Below, piece after piece: positions 59,705 to 64,000 of a stretch of DNA of 64,000 bases. This stretch comes from Epiperipatus broadwayi (lineage: Eukaryota > Onychophora > Udeonychophora > Euonychophora > Peripatidae), in assembly GCA_028023455.1 (NCBI GenBank), contig JAQFVV010006199.1:7698972-7762971 (forward strand), given 5' to 3'. The stretch's first letter is position 1. Each line of letters starts with the position of its first letter. The notes under the pieces were generated by a model. That model was given only the letters and a program-made list of their open reading frames with translations. It did no database searches and was not told the DNA's origin. The position numbers and the translations under genes are program-made.

Positions 59705-62066
59705 CTGTGGATCTCAACTTTTTGGAATTCGGGACCCAAATTTCTATATCAGCTTTAATCGATATTTCTTCCAATGATGTTTTGGAACCCTAATATTTTT
59801 TTAATATACATTTATTTTTCTTTTCTGCTTGAATAATAAAATTATGCCACATTTGGTAACACTGTCACCTCCCTGTATTTCTCATGTTTTCATGTGAAGT
59901 TCTAATCTGTCATGAACATTCTAGATGCACCTGCTAATAAAAATTGCATACATTCATTGCTGTAGTTTCTGAAAGTCTGATGTCAGGCATGTTTGACTTG
60001 ATTACTAGATAGACATAATAACTTGGAATTGCATTGTAAAAATAAGCAATTTTCAAGCATAAAATCATGGATAAATCTTTAATTGCTATGCAAACAAACA
60101 TTGGATGACTGTGAAACATCACCAAGCACCCAGAAGAGCATTGTTCTGAAGATTAAATTAAGAAAATATTCCGATAAAGATTTAAATTTTGGATTCATGA
60201 GAACTGAAATAAATGACGAGGAGAGATCTTTGTGTGTTATTTGTATAAAAATTTTGGCGATAGATAGCATAAAACCCAACAAACTTAAATGACATTTGGA
60301 AACAGTTCATAGTGAATACATTAATAAACCTTGAGAGTTTTTTGCCACTCAACTAAAATAGTATGAAAAACAAATATCTGTTTTTAAAAAACCTTGTCTA
60401 TTAATGAAAAAGTTTTTCTACAGAGTTGCATGTCAAATAGCCAGATGCAAAAAGCCATACATCTTAGGTAAGAACTCATTCTACCAGCTATTCAAATTGT
60501 AGAAATTATGGTTGGAAATAATTTTTCCAAGCAACTGCAATCCATCCATCTATCAAATGATGCAATTGCTCATTGAATTGGTAACATATCTGAAGACATA
60601 ATAGAACTACAACTTTTATCCAAAATTGCATGATACATTTTTTTTCAATTCAGTTTGATGAGGCAACAGATAGAAACAAGAATTGCCATTTAATTGTTTA
60701 TGCTTGATTTTGTGATAAGAACTGTTGTTTTGTATACCCATAGAAAATACTACAGCACTTAGTATATTCAATATATTGGATAATTTTTTAAATGAAACAA
60801 AACTTATGATGGGAAAAATGTGTTAGAATGTGCACACATAGTGCTCAAGCAATGTCTGAAGACTTCAGAGCATATAAACGTTTGTACGGCAAAAATCTCA
60901 GTGTATCTGGACACATTGCATGATTCACAGAGAAGCCTTTGCTGCCAAAGAAAGAATCCTGTTCTGAATATTGTATTAATGACAGTTATAAGATCAGTTA
61001 TATAAAAGTGATGTCTTTAAACTCAAGACTTTGCAAACATATAGGTGCAGAACATCCTGCGTCACTTTTTTATTGTGAAATGAGGTGACTATCATGTGGC
61101 AAATTTGTATGTGTTTATGAATTAAGAGATGATGAAATCACAATATCCCTTCAAAGATAAAAACCCTCAGAAACAGAGCTATTTTGAAATCACTTATTTA
61201 TAATGAAATTGAACTACTTGGTGAATATATTTGAGAAACTAAATTTGTTAAATCTTTAACTTCAAGGAACAAATAATCATATATTGGACATGAATGACAA
61301 AATAAATGTTTTTGTAGAAAATTGGAATTATGGAATGCAAACATAATGCAAAACAACTTAGGAATGTTTACAAATGTGGATGGTTTTTTTAACACCTATA
61401 CAGGTGACATGGAACACATTAAAGTTTTATTTGCAGCTATTGAAAATTATTAACCATGTTGATTCAAAGGCATTTTATAACAGATGAAGACTTAATAGTA
61501 AGTTATGAGTGGGTCAGAGATCCACTTCTAAAGTATTCTCAATTGCAGAACAAGAACTATTTATAGACTTCACAATAAATGATAAAATTAAAATGCAATT
61601 GTTTGAATTTTGGACCAGACTGAATAATCAATTTTCTGCACTGAAAGAAAGAGCATTTTGTATACTTTTATCCTTCCCTATGTCTATCTTGGCAAAACAG
61701 GATTTTCTGCAGAAGCTGCATTGAAGACAAAATGTAGTGTCTCCACTAATCACAGAAAGAGAACTCAAGTGTCAATTTCAAATATAACACTTGCTTACAA
61801 AAAGTGTTACATGTGTTTATTTATTTTAAGAATGATATTTTATTTTTATAATAATAGAATAGCATATAAAAGCGATTTCCCCACTAACGAAGAAGCTGCA
61901 AAAATCAAAACAATTAAATAGACCGAGCGCTTTCGAGGTTTTCCCTCATTTTTTTTTCCACTTTTTTTTGTCCATTTTGTATATCTTTGTGTCCATCCTT
62001 TTATTATTTTTCACCCAGAGTGTGTGTGTGTGGGGGACGGACGGGACAACAAGTTGAGAATCACAG
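59705..62066 (+). mobile_element. Complete but decayed hAT transposon (ZBED5/SCAND3-like)
   Basis: Imperfect terminal repeats CTGTGGATCTCAACTT at 59705 and the inverse of CTGTGATTCTCAACTT ending at 62066. Perfect 8-bp target duplications gtgtattt lie at 59697-59704 and 62067-62074. The plus strand carries a BED-type start (LRKYSDKDLNFGF, CVICIKILA, KPNKLK then HLETVH after a stop), a middle part with KPYILGKNSFYQLF, and a C-terminal part near 61660-61800 (LPYVYLGKTGFSAEAALKTK) matching the hAT dimerisation region. Stops and frameshifts throughout make it inactive. At 2362 bp it is near full length. In SLC35B3 intron 4. Confidence 0.88.
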
Positions 62067-62597
62067 GTGTATTTGTAAAACTTCAGATGTATGTTTTGCC
62101 CACCTAATGACTATGGGTTTTTGAGAATTAACAAACCCAGGGAGAAATAACAATAAAACTAATATTTTTTACACTTTTAACTGATGACTTTTATCATGTA
62201 TAGAATGAAAGTTATAAAAATTTAAAAGTGTACAAAGATCTTATAATGATTTTACATGTATGTGTGTTTTATATATACAATATTTTAAATCATAAATGCC
62301 AACATCTATCTAATCATCATATGTAAATTACATCACCAGTCCTCATGCTTAAACAAACCTAGAATATTAAAATTTTTTTAATAAAGCTACATCACAATTA
62401 GACAATAAAGAGATTAATTAAAGTGTCATCTTAGCAACAGATTGCTGATATTCTATTGGTTTATTTAAGCATGAGAGCCATGGTAATTATTTATATACAT
62501 ATGCACATAAGTCATTATATATACGTGAATGTATTTAATTTACAACTTTAATTATAAACCCATATAATTAATTGCTATTATTGTTTTTTTTTTAAAG

Positions 62598-62695
62598 GTG
62601 TTATAATTATTTCGTTGGCTCTCGTAGCTGATGCCATTATTGGAAATGTACAGGAAAAAGTTATGAAGCTATATGGAAGTACTAATGTTGAGATG
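62598..62695 (+). CDS. SLC35B3: SLC35B3 exon 5 (gene continues beyond window)
   Basis: Acceptor tttttaaag and donor GATG|gtgaga bound 98 nt, ending in phase 0. It reads GVIIISLALVADAIIGNVQE and KVMKLYGSTNVEM, matching the ADAxIGNVQEKxMK helix and the SEM motif after which vertebrate SLC35B3 continues VLYSYS. No further exon is seen before 64000, where the intron is occupied by a LINE fragment. Confidence 0.93.
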
Positions 62696-62881
62696 GTGAG
62701 AAAATATATAATAAAATAAAAATAAATATTAATTACTATTTGAAAAGAGATTTTGATATTTTATTATAAATTTTATTTTTGCCCTGCACAATTTAGCTTA
62801 GTACTGGCAGTGGCAGATTCACAAGTTAAAACTCTGTAAATTAACTCACAGCTGAAAAAACACAGCAAAATAATTAAAATC

Positions 62882-62955
62882 AATGGCCTGGGAATGTTCA
62901 TATTTTATAGTTTTGGCGTGATAATGGCGCCATCGAACGACGTCTTTGTCCATAA
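62882..62955 (+). repeat. Short interspersed repeat family E, copy 3
   Basis: atggcctgggaatgttcata, then gcgccatcgaacgacg. Most diverged of the three copies; same orientation. About 190 bp after SLC35B3 exon 5. Confidence 0.45.
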
Positions 62956-63051
62956 AACTATAACTAAATACTTTATTAAATTGAATGTAGTTGTTGTGCT
63001 ATCTATTACTTTATTATTCACATGTCATGTGATACTTGAGCAACTGACTAT

Positions 63052-64000
63052 CATCATCATTTTCAAACATTATCAATACACTGCAAGTTGAAAATTTCTT
63101 CATATTTAATTCAATTTCTCTGATTCATAGCTTTTTTTTTTCATACCATATCCACAAACTTCATTATTTCATCTATCTTACATGCAATCTCATTTTATGT
63201 CTTTTACAATCCCTTGGAATTCAGTTTAAGATTTAAATTTTTCATCTATTATTATCTCTTCTAACAATATGATCAGCCCAGCTCTATTTTAGTCTTAATT
63301 TTTTTGTGATGTCAGTAACATTTGTTATTCTCTCATCCATGTATTTTGTTTTCAGACCTTCTTGTTACTCCTAGCATACATTTTATTTTGTTGAGTAGTC
63401 TGAAATCTCTGTATTGCTCTTTTATTAAGTGTTCAAATTTCAGATCTATAAGTAAAAACTGATAAAACACATCTATTAAAAATCTTTTTTTTTTTAAATA
63501 TATAGACTTATTTTCTTTTAATATTAAGTTACTTCCATCAGAATCACTGCATCAAAACTTAAATACCATGATTGATTTAATTCAGTGTGTTTTGATTTTT
63601 ATTAATAATCTGACCAAGATATTTATAATTGTTAACTTCTTCTAATATATCATTATCAATCTTCATTTTTTTCTTCTAAGAGAATCCACTGAACATTACT
63701 TTAGTCTTTTTAGCATTAATCCTCAGTCTTTCTTGCAACATTTCCTGAAGCTCTGAAGTATTATTTGCAAAAAGCAATCACATCATCTGCAAAATCAAAT
63801 GACTTAAATAAATATTTTTATCTCTTATTTCCCATTTTAATCCACAAAATATCTCTTGTAAGACTTACTGTAAAACGTTTTGGAGATATAGAATCATGTT
63901 ATCATACATTCTTATCAATGTTAATCTTCTTGATATCATCATGTAATCTAATCACTGCTGCTGCATTTTGATAAACATTTTTCAGAATATGATAAATATT
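63052..64000 (-). mobile_element. Older RTE-type LINE 3' portion, running off the window
   Basis: Aligns by eye with 39188-40150: tail catcatcattttcaaacatt, then the C-terminal region and the RT (the inverse of aaatcatttagattttgcag, near 63780, encodes the FADD region). It is much more diverged than the 39-kb copy and has several deletions. Confidence 0.72.

Overview
This window is strongly AT-rich eukaryotic DNA from an invertebrate metazoan. The signs are a gene split by introns of 3-15 kb, GT-AG splice sites, RTE and CR1/Jockey-type LINEs, hAT transposons, a GIY-YIG Penelope-like element (PLE) and hammerhead-ribozyme repeats. I cannot name the phylum. There are no bacterial-style operons; nearly all open frames are decayed transposons or chance. 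|| Host genes: two genes sit head to head across a 357-bp spacer at 34150-34506. On the + strand, five exons (34507-62695, continuing past the window) encode the N-terminal 248 residues of SLC35B3, the Golgi PAPS transporter 2. On the - strand, a probable small unidentified gene starts near 34149 and ends at a stop codon at 3237-3239. Its three last exons join in frame. The transposons described below lie in introns of these two genes or beyond the - strand gene. || Main finding: the window holds several lineages of hammerhead-ribozyme (HHR) repeats. Family A is a 370-bp tandem array at 4.2-7.4 kb with nine intact HHR cores, six on the - strand then three on the + strand. Family B (period about 410-450 bp) has two intact HHRs at 7.57 and 8.24 kb and decayed relatives across the window. 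Family C (19.96, 20.08 and 26.53 kb) has a different stem II. These resemble metazoan retrozymes, small non-autonomous retroelements with minimal type I hammerheads thought to depend on PLEs. || Mechanistic pattern: at least five HHR-family or related inserts, and two inserts made of PLE GIY-YIG 3' ends, are inverted pairs with 3' ends facing outward and flanked by 12-15-bp direct repeats. The same signature on the PLE and HHR inserts supports mobilisation by one machinery. Six family A ribozymes also lie in the sense orientation in the last intron of the - strand gene. || Layout: 1-3.2 kb no recognised gene; 3.2-18.4 kb 3' part of the - strand gene with HHR arrays, MITEs and PLE fragments in its introns; 18.4-34.1 kb putative first intron with HHR family C, hAT pieces, the hairpin-family foldback and a 5'-inverted LINE; 34.1-34.5 kb shared promoter; 34.5-64 kb SLC35B3 with LINEs, a tRNA-derived retroposon, PLE copies, HHR relics and a complete but decayed hAT.
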